From: Acidobacteriota bacterium
GTDB taxonomy: Bacteria > Acidobacteriota > Terriglobia > Terriglobales > Acidobacteriaceae
Length of the DNA: 64,000 nucleotides
Direction of reading: 5' to 3'
NCBI GenBank assembly: GCA_013289795.1
Contig: JABCZH010000006.1
Location: 62,001-126,000, forward strand
Shown here: positions 54,061 to 63,791 of the stretch, in pieces
Position numbering within the stretch: the first letter of the stretch is position 1
Layout: every line of letters starts with the position of its first letter
Translations under genes and position numbers: made by a program
The notes under the pieces: generated by a model
Told to the model about the DNA's origin: nothing
The model's input: only the letters and a program-made list of their open reading frames with translations
Database searches by the model: none

Positions 54061-55317
54061 CTATTTCCGCATATCCCGGCTAACCCGCTCCACTTCCGCA
54101 AACACCCGCAGCACGTTCCCGCCAAGAATCTTGCGGATGTCAGCAGCGCTGTATCCCCGATCCAGTAACCCTTGCGTGATCTTGGGCAGGTCTGCCGCCG
54201 AATCCATGCCCTCCGGCGTTGCTCCGCTGACGCCATCGAAGTCCGATCCCAGTCCCACGTGCTCCACGCCAGCAACTTTTGCGATGTGATCAATCTGGTC
54301 AATCAGCACTTTGAACGGCGGGCGCGGAATCTTCGCCATCCACTGCCGCTGAATGCGTTCCTCATCCATATAGGAAGGCGTCTTGCCTTCGGCCTTCAGC
54401 TCGTTCAGATACTCTTTGACCGCGGCATCGCGCTCTTTCATCTGCGCCTGGTTGGCATCCCAGTAGCTCTGATCGTCAAAGCCCGAATAGAAATTAACGT
54501 CCACCACTCCTCCATTCTTCGCCACCGCGCGCAGCATGTCGTCGGTCATATTACGGGGCGCACTACTCAAGGCGCGGGCCGACGAATGCGATGCAATCAC
54601 CGGAGCTTTGGTCACCGCAATTGCATCCCAGAATGTTTTGTCGGCCACGTGAGAAATATCCACCATCATCCCCAACCGGTTCATCTCTGAAACCACCTGC
54701 TTACCGAAATCGGTAAGCCCGTTGTGATGTTGAATCTTGGAGTCGTCGATGTCACCGGAAGAATCTGCCCACTCGTTCGTGTTTGACCAGGAGAGCGTCA
54801 TGTAGCGAACGCCAAGGCGATAGAAGTCGCGCAGCACCCGAATGCTGTTCTCGATGGAGTGGCCGCCTTCAATGCCCATCAGCGCCGCCAGCTTCTTCTG
54901 TTTATGAGCGCGTTCGATGTCGGCAACAGAGAACGCCATCATCATCCGGTCAGGATGCCGCCCTGCCTGCTCATACACCGTGTCAATCAGTTCCAAAGTG
55001 TGCTTGGCGAAGTGGCCTTGATTGGTTGCAGGATCCACCCAGATCGAAAAGAACTCCGCTCCCAGATTGCCGGCGCGAGCTTTGTCCAGGCTGAGGTGAC
55101 CAATGTCCTTGGGATCGCTGTTGCCAATATCGAAGTTGTCATCCAGAAAACGCTGCGGCGTGTCGGCGTGAGTATCGACCACGATCGCCGACTCGTGGAT
55201 CGCCCGAGCCTTAGCGCTGATTGCGGATGGGTTTTGGCTAAGAGCAAGCGAGGAAAGCAGAACCGTTGCGCAGGCCGTCACACCCGCACGTCCAACTAAA
55301 CATCGGAGAAAATTCAT
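54061..55317 (-). CDS. Exported membrane dipeptidase (peptidase family M19)
   Basis: 418 residues with a signal peptide. M19 renal-dipeptidase landmarks: VVDTHADTPQRF with zinc ligands H50 and D52, GIEGGHSIENS, SHSSARALS, and GLGSDFDGV. Two zinc ions hydrolyse dipeptides, including those with a dehydro or D-residue at the C-terminus. The mature part (about 390 residues) is of normal length. The gene stands between cyclophilins and the DUF5715 gene, all on the same strand. A role in periplasmic peptide turnover is plausible. Confidence 0.9.
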   Translation of the reverse strand: MNFLRCLVGRAGVTACATVLLSSLALSQNPSAISAKARAIHESAIVVDTHADTPQRFLDDNFDIGNSDPKDIGHLSLDKARAGNLGAEFFSIWVDPATNQGHFAKHTLELIDTVYEQAGRHPDRMMMAFSVADIERAHKQKKLAALMGIEGGHSIENSIRVLRDFYRLGVRYMTLSWSNTNEWADSSGDIDDSKIQHHNGLTDFGKQVVSEMNRLGMMVDISHVADKTFWDAIAVTKAPVIASHSSARALSSAPRNMTDDMLRAVAKNGGVVDVNFYSGFDDQSYWDANQAQMKERDAAVKEYLNELKAEGKTPSYMDEERIQRQWMAKIPRPPFKVLIDQIDHIAKVAGVEHVGLGSDFDGVSGATPEGMDSAADLPKITQGLLDRGYSAADIRKILGGNVLRVFAEVERVSRDMRK

Positions 55318-55377
55318 ACGCCATGAATTCTATACGCTAGGAATGGAAACGGGAATTGCGGTTGCAGATACCGTGGT

Positions 55378-56139
55378 CTACTGTTCTCTGCTGTTGCTGG
55401 CCAAAGCTTCCGGTTGCGGGCCATCGGCGAGTTGGGTGCCCGCCTGCGCGCCAGCCAGAGTCCGCGACTCGCGCCAGTCCGCGTAGCTGCCCGACACTGC
55501 CACGTGGAACACCCACTGCCGCCGCTCTTCTTCGGGTTCGATCAGACCCTGTTCCTTGAGCGGCATCATGTAGTCCTGCATCCACGCGATTTGCTCCCGG
55601 GTCATGCCCCGGCGTTGAATGTCCACCGTGATGCCGGCCAGGTGAGACGACGCTGTCTCGCCCTTTTCCGGCGCCGCGTTACGATTGTGGCGGCGCAGCT
55701 TCTTCTGTACTTGCACCGTGCGCACCGCGGAATTCACCTGAATCTGGTCGTGAAACTGGTTGAAGTAGGCTCCGCTAAGGTCTTGCAGGAAGTCGCGAGT
55801 CCACGGACGGCAATAGCGGCGGTCAGGATCGAGCCGTGGATCGAACCGCAGCGTTTCGCCTGCGATGATCGGAACCAATTCCTTGCTGGCGATCAACTGA
55901 TCCAGTTCAGCCTGATTTTGAATGCGCGGCAACTCCAGCCGGTCGATCTCCGCATTCTGCCGTAACAACGAATCGCGGGAAGGGCGAAACACCGGGTTCC
56001 AGCGCGCCCGCCGCAGGTGCACCCTGCGCTTGCGATGCCCCGATTGCGTCGGAATATATTGATGCAATCCGAAGGCTTGGCTGCCGAGAGATAACATCAG
56101 CAGTCCGGCCAGAAAGACTCTTTGTAATCTCGCTCCCAC
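55378..56139 (-). CDS. DUF5715/M15-like secreted protein
   Basis: 253 residues with a signal peptide (to FG or AFG at about 24) and a basic stretch (SGHRKRRVHLRRARW). The segment SSHLAGITVDI matches the SxHxxGxAxD zinc-ligand pattern of M15/VanY-type carboxypeptidases, and a later FHVAVS provides a further histidine, in a position like the HxH of that fold. The protein is of the DUF5715 type known to me from Acidobacteriota. A role in cell-wall peptide cleavage is inference. The C-terminus is unstructured-looking (AGAQAGTQLADGPQPEALASNSREQ). Confidence 0.65.
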   Translation of the reverse strand: MGARLQRVFLAGLLMLSLGSQAFGLHQYIPTQSGHRKRRVHLRRARWNPVFRPSRDSLLRQNAEIDRLELPRIQNQAELDQLIASKELVPIIAGETLRFDPRLDPDRRYCRPWTRDFLQDLSGAYFNQFHDQIQVNSAVRTVQVQKKLRRHNRNAAPEKGETASSHLAGITVDIQRRGMTREQIAWMQDYMMPLKEQGLIEPEEERRQWVFHVAVSGSYADWRESRTLAGAQAGTQLADGPQPEALASNSREQ

Positions 56140-56422
56140 GAAGTGGCTTAACTCCTCAAATCCTCTGTATGGCTGGGTTGGCGCTCATTCTAGCGCACCC
56201 GCCCTGCCGGCTGTCTACGAAATACGCAGTCTGGTTACCAAAGAGTTGCCTGACCGCGGGTTACTGTTGGTTACCCCGCAGCCGCGGCACTCTCTATCTA
56301 TAGTGGAGCAGATGAATCGCCGTTCCTAACGCCCCGCCGTCCGCGCCAAGTGGCTGGATTGCAAGGGTTGGAGTGTCTCACAAGTGGATGCGAGAGCGCC
56401 AGCGGCACAAAAAATGGCGCTC
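56140..56422. other. Intergenic region, 283 bases
   Basis: It holds no coding sequence that I can support and no clear repeat. It lies between the start of the DUF5715 gene and the end of sdhB. Confidence 0.6.
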
Positions 56423-57169
56423 TCACTTGCGGAAAAGGTCACCGATGGCTTGTTTCATCACTGCGCCGCCGACCTCGGAAATCGAGCGTGTCAGCGGGAT
56501 GTCTTTGGGGCAAGCCTCCACGCAATTCTGCGCGTAGCCGCATTCCTGGATGCCCCCATCGCCCATCAATGCCGTCAGCCGCTCACGCTCAAGCGCCGCG
56601 CCCGTAGGGTGAGTGTTGAAGAGCCGGACTTGAGCAATAGTCGCCGCACCCACAAAGCCAGTGTCGTCGTTGAACTGCGGGCAAACCTCCATACAGCAGC
56701 AGCAGGAAATACAGCGCGACAGCGGATAGGCAGCTTCCTGTTGTTCCGCCGTCATGCGCGGACCGGCGCCCAGGTCGTAAGTCCCGTCGATCGGAACCCA
56801 CGCTTTCACGGCTTTGAGGTTCTCGAAAAGCACCTGGCGATCGACCGCCAAATCGCGCACCACGGGAAACTTTGAAAATGGCTCCAGACGGATGGGCTGC
56901 TCGAGCTTATCTACCAGCGCCGAACACGCCATGCGCGCACGTCCATTGATCAGCATGGCGCACGAACCGCAAACTTCCTCCAGACAATTCGAGTCGTAAG
57001 TGATCGGCGTAGTCGCCTTGCCGTCGCGCGTGACCGGGTTGGCGGCGATATCCATCAGGCAGGAGATCACATTCATCGCTGGCTTATACGGCAACTCGAA
57101 CTCCTCCCACCGCGATGTCTCGCGGGGATTCGCTTGCCGCTTGATTTTGATGATTACGCTCTTGGCCAT
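56423..57169 (-). CDS. sdhB: Succinate dehydrogenase iron-sulfur subunit
   Basis: 248 residues, starting at ATG 57169 (a TTG two codons upstream is possible). The 2Fe-2S ferredoxin cluster is made by the cysteines of NCLEEVCGSCAML and later MAC. The 4Fe-4S cluster is formed by the CISCCCCMEVCP region and the 3Fe-4S by the CGYAQNCVEACPKD region. It passes electrons from the flavoprotein to quinone. Distance and order place it last in a C-A-B transcription unit on the reverse strand; 69 bases separate it from sdhA, and that gap carries a repeat arm. Confidence 0.92.
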   Translation of the reverse strand: MAKSVIIKIKRQANPRETSRWEEFELPYKPAMNVISCLMDIAANPVTRDGKATTPITYDSNCLEEVCGSCAMLINGRARMACSALVDKLEQPIRLEPFSKFPVVRDLAVDRQVLFENLKAVKAWVPIDGTYDLGAGPRMTAEQQEAAYPLSRCISCCCCMEVCPQFNDDTGFVGAATIAQVRLFNTHPTGAALERERLTALMGDGGIQECGYAQNCVEACPKDIPLTRSISEVGGAVMKQAIGDLFRK

Positions 57170-57192
57170 TAGCAATTAGCCCTTAGTTAAAG

Positions 57193-57236
57193 CCTACGCA
57201 TTCCTCTGTGTTCTCTGTGCCCTCTGTGGTAAAGCC
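57193..57236. repeat. Single-arm member of hairpin family 1
   Basis: CATTCCTCTGTGTTCTCTGTGCCCTCTGTGGTAAAGC lies in the gap between sdhA and sdhB. No pairing arm was found on the other side. Confidence 0.55.
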
Positions 57237-57238
57237 CT

Positions 57239-59008
57239 TCAATACTTCCTCGCCCGCGGTGGAATCAACGAAATATCCACTGGCTCGAACTCAAACTTCG
57301 GCTCATCCGCATCCGGCGCAAAATACGCTTTCGTGGTCTTCAGCCAGTTCTTGTCATCGCGCTCCGGGAAGTCCGGCTTGTAATGCGCTCCGCGCGACTC
57401 GTCCCGCATCGCCGCTCCCTGCGCGATCACTCGCGAAAGCTGAAGCATGTTGTAAAGCTGGCGCGAAAACACCACACTGGTGTTGGCCCACTGCGTGCGG
57501 TCGCTCAGATTGATACGCCGGAAACGCTCCAAATACTCGCACAGCTTAGCATCCGTTTCCTTCAGATTCTTGTTATAGCGAATGACCGTGCAATCTTTAG
57601 TCATCAGCTCGCCCAGTTCGCGCCACAAGCAAAACGGATTCTCCTTGCCCTCCGACTTCATTAGCATCGCGTTATTTTCTTCCTGCTGTTTGCGCTCGGT
57701 ATCGAAGTGCCCATTGCCGGCTGCGGCTTTCTGGTTGCGCGCATATTGCACCGCAGATGGCCCAGCGATAAAACCTCCGTAAATGCACGACACCAGCGAA
57801 TTCGCTCCCAACCGGTTGGCTCCGTGGTACTGGTATTCACATTCCCCAGCGGCGTAGATGCCCGGAATATTCGTTGCCTGTTTGAAGTCCACCCATAGAC
57901 CGCCCATGGTGTAGTGCATGCCGGGGAAGATTTTCATCGGTGTGTCGCGCGGATCATCTCCCACGAACTTCTCATAAATCTCTAGAATCCCTTCCAGCTT
58001 GCGGTCAAGAATCTTGCGGTCGATGTGTGTCAGGTCGAGATACACCATCGGCTTGCCATCGATTCCCAGATTGTGCTCAAACACGACTTTGAAAATCGCC
58101 CGCGTCGCCACATCGCGCGGCACCAGGTTCCCGTACTTTGGATACCACTCTTCCAGGAAATACCACCGCTCGGCTTGAGGAATCGACTTCGGATCGCGCT
58201 TGTCCCCCGGCGTCTTCGGCACCCACACGCGCCCGCCTTCGCCGCGCGCCGACTCCGACATCAACCGCAATTTATCTTCGCCCGGAATACACGTCGGATG
58301 AACTTGAATAAACTCTCCGTTGGCGTAAAAGCATCCCTGCTGATACAAAGCCGACTGCGCCGACCCGGTGCACACCACCGAATTCGTAGATTTACCAAAG
58401 ATCGCGCCATTGCCTCCGGTGGCAATGATGATCGCGTCGGAAGGGAAGGTCCGCACTTCCATCGACCGCAAATCCATGGCACAGATGCCGCGGCTAATCC
58501 GATTTCCATCGAGCACGGCAGAAAGAAACTCCCAATGCTCGTACTTCTTGACCTTGCCCTCGGACTCGTACCGCCGCACCTGCTCATCGAGCGCATAAAG
58601 AAGTTGCTGTCCCGTCGTCGCGCCCGCAAACGCCGTGCGGTTATACAGAGTCCCGCCAAAGCGGCGGAAGTCGAGTAGCCCCTCAGGCGTGCGGTTGAAA
58701 GGCACGCCCATGCGATCCAGCAAATCAATGATCCCCGGCGCGGCCTCGCACATCGCCTTGACCGGTGGTTGATTGGCGAGAAAATCGCCACCATAAATCG
58801 TGTCGTCAAAATGCTTCCAGGTGGAATCGCCTTCGCCCTTCAGATTCTTCGCCGCGTTGATTCCACCCTGCGCGCACACCGAGTGCGATCGCTTCACCGG
58901 AACAATGGAGAACAAGTCCACCTGTCCGCCCATTTCCGCAATCTTAATCACCGCAGCCAAGCCCGCCAGCCCGCCACCAATCACCGTGATTTTAAGAGTC
59001 GTCGCCAT
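57239..59008 (-). CDS. sdhA: Succinate dehydrogenase flavoprotein subunit
   Basis: 589 residues. The GGGLAGLAAVIK Rossmann start, RSHSVCAQGGINAAKN with the histidine that binds FAD covalently (H42), and YHYTMGG- and GANRLGANSLVSC-like segments are typical of SdhA. The length and the KRSHSVCAQ form fit the Bacillus-type (type B, di-haem) succinate:menaquinone enzyme. It oxidises succinate to fumarate. It follows sdhC by nine bases on the same strand. Confidence 0.93.
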   Translation of the reverse strand: MATTLKITVIGGGLAGLAAVIKIAEMGGQVDLFSIVPVKRSHSVCAQGGINAAKNLKGEGDSTWKHFDDTIYGGDFLANQPPVKAMCEAAPGIIDLLDRMGVPFNRTPEGLLDFRRFGGTLYNRTAFAGATTGQQLLYALDEQVRRYESEGKVKKYEHWEFLSAVLDGNRISRGICAMDLRSMEVRTFPSDAIIIATGGNGAIFGKSTNSVVCTGSAQSALYQQGCFYANGEFIQVHPTCIPGEDKLRLMSESARGEGGRVWVPKTPGDKRDPKSIPQAERWYFLEEWYPKYGNLVPRDVATRAIFKVVFEHNLGIDGKPMVYLDLTHIDRKILDRKLEGILEIYEKFVGDDPRDTPMKIFPGMHYTMGGLWVDFKQATNIPGIYAAGECEYQYHGANRLGANSLVSCIYGGFIAGPSAVQYARNQKAAAGNGHFDTERKQQEENNAMLMKSEGKENPFCLWRELGELMTKDCTVIRYNKNLKETDAKLCEYLERFRRINLSDRTQWANTSVVFSRQLYNMLQLSRVIAQGAAMRDESRGAHYKPDFPERDDKNWLKTTKAYFAPDADEPKFEFEPVDISLIPPRARKY

Positions 59009-59017
59009 CTTGCTTTC

Positions 59018-59749
59018 TTAGTGATTAGACATCGTCATCTGCATCGCGCTACCCGGTTCCACTGGTGTACTCAAGAATGAATACATGGTCGCCGCACCCA
59101 CTCCCACAAACAACAGTCCGATCGCCAGGCAAACATACCCGAAGCGGCGCCGTGCCTTATCACCCGTCGTGATGCCCCACTTGGCCGCGAACAGCCAGAT
59201 CCCGTACGCAAAATGCCACGAAGCGCACACAATACCCACGGCGTAAAACGCCACCGCCCAGGGACTCTGAAATTCTGCCTGCACCTTGCCAAACGCCGCA
59301 TCCGGATGGCTCAACAGGTGAATGCCGGTAAAGCGCAGGTGCCAGGTGTGCCAGATCATGTAGAAGAACGCGATGGCGCCCGTCCAGCGCTGCGCGTTGT
59401 ACATCCAGTTGCCCGCCCACGGATAATCCGCGACATTGCTGTCGCCGCGATACCAGATATAAAACCCATAAAGCGCGTGATAGAGAATCGGCAGCCAGAT
59501 CCCGAACAGCTCCAGGCCCACCACGAACGGGAAGCTGCTCAGCAACTCGACTTGCTTGGCATAGGCGGCGGGCCCCCGGGTGGCGAAAGCGTTAGAGACA
59601 AAATGCTCGATCAGGAATGCGCCCACCGGAACAATGCCGCTGAGCGAATGCAGGCGCCGCAAGAAGAAGGAATAACCCTGGCCTGCCCGCAACGGTGCAA
59701 CGCCTCCCCGAACCTCGAGTGGAGACGCGGGTCTAGCCGTCGATGCCAC
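59018..59749 (-). CDS. sdhC: Succinate dehydrogenase cytochrome b subunit
   Basis: 243 residues with five predicted membrane helices, first gene of the sdhCAB unit. Histidines suited to bind two haems are in RRLHSLSG, HFVSNAF, HALYGFYIWY, HTWHLRF and SWHFAYG. Size and topology are those of cytochrome b558 subunits of type-B enzymes, which reduce menaquinone. It is first in the order C-A-B, as in Bacillus. The 170-base upstream space runs to the propeller gene at 59920 and should contain the promoter. Confidence 0.9.
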   Translation of the reverse strand: MASTARPASPLEVRGGVAPLRAGQGYSFFLRRLHSLSGIVPVGAFLIEHFVSNAFATRGPAAYAKQVELLSSFPFVVGLELFGIWLPILYHALYGFYIWYRGDSNVADYPWAGNWMYNAQRWTGAIAFFYMIWHTWHLRFTGIHLLSHPDAAFGKVQAEFQSPWAVAFYAVGIVCASWHFAYGIWLFAAKWGITTGDKARRRFGYVCLAIGLLFVGVGAATMYSFLSTPVEPGSAMQMTMSNH

Positions 59750-59919
59750 GAACGCTCCTATGAGTGCAATGAGATTAGGATAACTTTTTATTATCTTGGC
59801 GAGAGAGAAGGGAAGTCAAGGCAGCGGCAGTGAACATTCGAATGCCGAATCTCGAACCAGACGGCATTACGCCGCCTGGTGGAAGGGAATGAGGTTCCTA
59901 GTCATCCATTGCTTCCGGC

Positions 59920-61740
59920 TCACCACCCGATCACGAACAGGTGCCCGTTGTTCTGTGTGTACTCCTTCCCATCCAAGCCAACTGAAAGCGGAGTGTAAGC
60001 GGCTTCCACAGCTTTCTGAAGGAAGATCTTTTGCAGCGGCTTCTTAAAGATGCCATGGTGTCCTTGCGGCATCGAGTAAACGTGGCCATCCTCGCTGCTG
60101 GCGTAGACGATGCCCAAGCCATCGACCACCGGCGCATTCACGCACCACTCGTATCCGTACGGGTGCTGCGCATCGATGGTAGTGTTTTGGAACGACCATT
60201 CCACGTTCAGGTTGGCGTCGACTTGTGAGATCAAATACACCGGTGGCGGCCCCGTGCACACCGGGCTCTGGAACGAGCAGTATGCCGCTCCACCATAGCG
60301 GTTGTCCTTGATGATAATCGAATACGTGCCGTCGTGACGGTACACAGCCGCGGTCGAGTCCCATCCGAAAGTGAATGCATTGAGATAATTGCCTTTCGGG
60401 TCGAAGTGGAATAGGTGTCCCTGTCCGTGGTTAAAATTATCCAGGGTGCCGAAAAGAATTGAGCCGTCCGGAAGCACGGTCGGTGTGGCCGAAGCCGTGT
60501 CCGAGACCACCGCGGAACCATAGTCGGCCGTGGTGGGATCCACTCCCACCTTCGTCCCGTAGCGGCATGAATTCGGCATGTCGGTGACGCCTTGTGGCGC
60601 GATCGGCAATAGCACGCCGCATCCGTCCGTCAACCGGCGCTGCAGCGAGGCTGACCACTTGAGTGTCAGGTCCGGATTCACTGCGACAAGGTAGCTGACC
60701 ATGTTGTCAAAGTGCGCCACGCTGACCGTGTACACCGTCCCATCGGGCCCAATCGCAGGGGCAACATTGATCGGTGGACGCTGAGAACCGCATGGTTCCG
60801 TGAAAAGATAAGGAATATCTGCCGGCGGCCACGGCAACGATGAAGCACCGTAGCCTTCGTAAACAAAGTTTCCAGGACAGCTGAATGCGCTCCCCGGCGG
60901 TGCGTCTGGCACCAGAACCGAGAATGCAACCGTGGCGGATGTATCATCGGCTGCGATCTTCGCCAGCCATGCTCCCGCCACATCATTACCCTGCCAGGGG
61001 TTGCCATTGGTGTTCAGCTCAATGACGTTGTAAAAGATATCCCCATTCTCATCCGCGGTCAGCGGACCCGAAACGTACGTGTTCGCGGGATTGATATTCA
61101 TACCCGCGAATGGATTGATGTGCGATTCCACTTTGCCGGTCCGCTTGTCGACCTTCCACACCGTGCCGCCAGCGCCCGGAACATAAAGATGCCGGCCCAC
61201 CATGGCCGGATGGAACACCGGCTCCCAGCCGATCAGGCCGATGTACCCGAAGAACTGATGAGTCAGCGCGGTAGCATTCGGTACCGGCTTCCAATCCGTC
61301 CAATAGGTCCATGCCGCCGCTGCCTGCCCGTGTTTCCAGTTGTAGCGCACCACGTTCCAATTGAGCACGCCCCACGCGTTGGGTCCACAGTTTGCGCCGA
61401 ACACCCATTCGCCGTGCGGGGAACATGACTTATAAGTTCCGCTCTTCTGCACCATGTAGAAACTGTTGTCGTCGTCGATCAGCGTGGACTGGTAGTGCGC
61501 GGTCAAGACGGGTGCTCCAAGTACGGGAAAATTCTCTTCCTTCTCTTGCGGCACGAAGGGGTCGTACACGATGTCAGCCAGTTTGTGATTGAGCGGCTGG
61601 CCGACACTGCCGACCATCCCGGCGTGTTGCGCGTTGCGGCCCCATTGCGCCCAGAATACGCGGTCGCCACCAAAGCCGGTTAAGAGCAAAATTCCAAGAC
61701 ACAACAGAGAGACAATTGCAGCAAATCGCAGGCGGGACAT
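59920..61740 (-). CDS. Large secreted propeller-like (PQQ-repeat-like) protein
   Basis: 606 residues from the ATG ending at 61740, with GGAGG before it; the frame is open 59 codons further, but without family character. The signal peptide is the run IVSLLCLGILLLTGFG. The mature part begins VFWAQWGRNAQHAGMVG, like the start of PQQ-type or quinohaemoprotein beta-propellers. It continues with blade-like repeats such as WGVLNWNVVRYNWKHG, VWKVDKRTGKVESH, GTVYTVSVAHFDNM and GSILFGTLDNFNHG, and ends in DGLGIVYASSEDGHVYSM. It may be an extracytoplasmic scaffold or binding protein; cofactor ligands are not clear. The CDS stands alone. Confidence 0.7.
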   Translation of the reverse strand: MSRLRFAAIVSLLCLGILLLTGFGGDRVFWAQWGRNAQHAGMVGSVGQPLNHKLADIVYDPFVPQEKEENFPVLGAPVLTAHYQSTLIDDDNSFYMVQKSGTYKSCSPHGEWVFGANCGPNAWGVLNWNVVRYNWKHGQAAAAWTYWTDWKPVPNATALTHQFFGYIGLIGWEPVFHPAMVGRHLYVPGAGGTVWKVDKRTGKVESHINPFAGMNINPANTYVSGPLTADENGDIFYNVIELNTNGNPWQGNDVAGAWLAKIAADDTSATVAFSVLVPDAPPGSAFSCPGNFVYEGYGASSLPWPPADIPYLFTEPCGSQRPPINVAPAIGPDGTVYTVSVAHFDNMVSYLVAVNPDLTLKWSASLQRRLTDGCGVLLPIAPQGVTDMPNSCRYGTKVGVDPTTADYGSAVVSDTASATPTVLPDGSILFGTLDNFNHGQGHLFHFDPKGNYLNAFTFGWDSTAAVYRHDGTYSIIIKDNRYGGAAYCSFQSPVCTGPPPVYLISQVDANLNVEWSFQNTTIDAQHPYGYEWCVNAPVVDGLGIVYASSEDGHVYSMPQGHHGIFKKPLQKIFLQKAVEAAYTPLSVGLDGKEYTQNNGHLFVIGW

Positions 61741-61894
61741 GGCTTTCCTCCACTGGCTGACGTCGCGGGAGCAACGCGGCAGAGGCCCGAATTGTAACCC
61801 CGTTATGAACCTAAAACAACAGAGAAAATACGTCGCGGTCGGAGAGAAGGGCGACCTCTTCCGAACGGTTCGTTTTCTGGGATTTGGCTGCTTC

Positions 61895-62191
61895 CTAGCC
61901 CCCGGCAATCGCCCCAATCACGATAAACGGTTCCTTCCCGGACGCCACCGCCTCGGGCAGCGGCGCATCCGGCGGCTCGTGAGACAAATCTTCCTCGCAA
62001 GCGAAGAACCGCAGAAATGCTCGGCGCTGTAGTGTGACGTGGTCGCGGATGGTCCCGCGCAGCATCGGATAGCGTGCCTCCAGCGCATCCAGCACCGAGC
62101 GCTGCGTGACTGGACCCTCGACGTCGAGCGTCACCTCGCTGCCCACGTGCGCCAGCGTTCGCAGATGTGGTGGGAGTATGAGTCGGATCAT
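61895..62191 (-). CDS. MoaD/ThiS-like ubiquitin-fold protein
   Basis: 98 residues from ATG 62191 (a 9-codon extension is open). [23 protein letters not shown] followed by [15 protein letters not shown] and a C-terminal IVIGAIAGG is the MoaD/ThiS pattern, and the final Gly-Gly is the thiocarboxylate site used in molybdopterin, thiamine or thiolated-cofactor synthesis. No moaE, thiG or E1-like gene is nearby, so the pathway is open. The gene stops 154 bases from the propeller gene and starts 31 bases from the glycosyltransferase stop. Confidence 0.75.
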   Translation of the reverse strand: MIRLILPPHLRTLAHVGSEVTLDVEGPVTQRSVLDALEARYPMLRGTIRDHVTLQRRAFLRFFACEEDLSHEPPDAPLPEAVASGKEPFIVIGAIAGG

Positions 62192-62222
62192 AGTGAGTGT
62201 GAGTATGCCACCGCTCAAACGT

Positions 62223-63791
62223 CTAGTTCCAGTGGTGCGAGTGCCACCAGATTTGTTGAATGTCGAACGTCACCCCGCGGCAGAGGTAGATCGGCGCGTT
62301 TTCCTCGCCCATGCCAAAGCGCTGGAAATGCTCGAAAGCTTGAAACGAACCGCAGTTGTCACGCACGTCTTCCAGACTCCACTGGATCACAATGAGGTTC
62401 TTGTAGACCTGCGGAGGCGGACCCCAGTACCAATGGTTCTGGTGGCGAGACCAGGCGCGTGGCAGCCCGAAGGCAGGTCCGAACTGGTTAATCGCACCGG
62501 CTTCGCCGTAGTTGCCTGCCCAGATGCCGGTCTGTGTGCGCTCCTCGGGCGGCAAGGCGTTGTAAATCTCGGCGACCTCACCCACCATCTCGGGCCATCC
62601 AAACTGGTCGGCAATCGATTGCGGCAACCTCGACTCATGCCCGACCTCAGTCTTGGAGAGTCTGATGCCTATCGCATCTTGGTAAGCCAGAAGCCTCTCC
62701 GGCGGCAGCATCCACGTTACCAGCGGGACGGCGGGAAATGTCGTCAGCACGATCACGGCAATCACAGCCGCTCGTGTCCATGCGGCACGGCGCGCCAACC
62801 AGCGTTCGATGACGACTGCGCCGCCGGCGAAAAGCATCGGATAGATCGGGAACACGTAATAGTTCTTGGCGTGCGCGACCTCCATCAACACGAAGAAGAC
62901 TACAAAGGTCAGGCCGAGCACCCGCCAGCGGCGGTCGCGGAGGAACCATAGCAGGCCCGAGAGCCAGACCGGCAACAAGATCGGGTGCATGTCAAGGATC
63001 TGCTCCTTGACGAATGCCAACGGGCCGAGCACGATGTTTTTGTGCTCACGCTGGACATTGGCCAGATCCTCAATGGTGGGGAAGTGATGGCGAACCTGCC
63101 AGATGAGGTTGGGAAGAAATAGCGCCAGAGCGATGGCCCCAGCGATCCAGATCCAGCGGCTGCGAAACTCGCTGCGATGGTGAGTCAGAAGCAGGGCGAC
63201 GGCGACCGCGAATCCGAACGATAGGGTGGAATGTTTGTTCTCGAGACCAAGACCGGAAAGCAGCCCGAACCACAGCCAAAGCCGCGAGTCCCCTGTGCGC
63301 AGAATGTGAATCACGACCCATACGCACCCCATCCAGAACAGCGGCTCGAAGGCATTCATCGTGAGCAGGCTGTCCACCAGCAAAAAAGCCGGGCAGAGCA
63401 GGATGGCGACTCCGGCGAGCAGTTGCGCATACCGTCTGCCGCCCAGTTCACGTGTGATCAGGATCGTGAGTGCGACTAACGCAACGCCGGCCAGCGCGGG
63501 AAGGATGCGTAGCGCCGCCAGTGAGCCCCCCATCAACAGCGCGACTTTGGAGTACACGGCAATCAGGGGAGCGGCATCGACGTAGCCCCAGTCCAGGTGG
63601 CGGGCCATGTCCATGTAATAGAGCTCGTCGCGAAAGTAGCCGTAGTGGAGGACGCTGGTGAAGAGGTGCAGCAGTAGCTTGGCTGCACAGAGGCCAATCA
63701 GAATACCGGCTGCCAGCGGCGACAGCCCGGGACGGCGAGGCTCCTGGCTTGGAAGATAGGAGGTAGATTGAGCACCGCTAGCGACTGCCAT
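62223..63791 (-). CDS. GT39-type membrane glycosyltransferase (ArnT/PMT-like)
   Basis: 522 residues with about ten to twelve membrane segments and a large hydrophilic C-terminal part. The first periplasmic loop [24 protein letters not shown] carries the acidic pair (DELYY) of the family's catalytic loop. Family GT39/GT-C enzymes transfer sugars from polyprenyl-phosphate donors to proteins or lipids; ArnT modifies lipid A, and others act on surface proteins. Downstream residues [14 protein letters not shown] and [18 protein letters not shown] are conserved-looking. The donor and acceptor are unknown. It is the last gene on the reverse strand. Confidence 0.8.
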   Translation of the reverse strand: MAVASGAQSTSYLPSQEPRRPGLSPLAAGILIGLCAAKLLLHLFTSVLHYGYFRDELYYMDMARHLDWGYVDAAPLIAVYSKVALLMGGSLAALRILPALAGVALVALTILITRELGGRRYAQLLAGVAILLCPAFLLVDSLLTMNAFEPLFWMGCVWVVIHILRTGDSRLWLWFGLLSGLGLENKHSTLSFGFAVAVALLLTHHRSEFRSRWIWIAGAIALALFLPNLIWQVRHHFPTIEDLANVQREHKNIVLGPLAFVKEQILDMHPILLPVWLSGLLWFLRDRRWRVLGLTFVVFFVLMEVAHAKNYYVFPIYPMLFAGGAVVIERWLARRAAWTRAAVIAVIVLTTFPAVPLVTWMLPPERLLAYQDAIGIRLSKTEVGHESRLPQSIADQFGWPEMVGEVAEIYNALPPEERTQTGIWAGNYGEAGAINQFGPAFGLPRAWSRHQNHWYWGPPPQVYKNLIVIQWSLEDVRDNCGSFQAFEHFQRFGMGEENAPIYLCRGVTFDIQQIWWHSHHWN

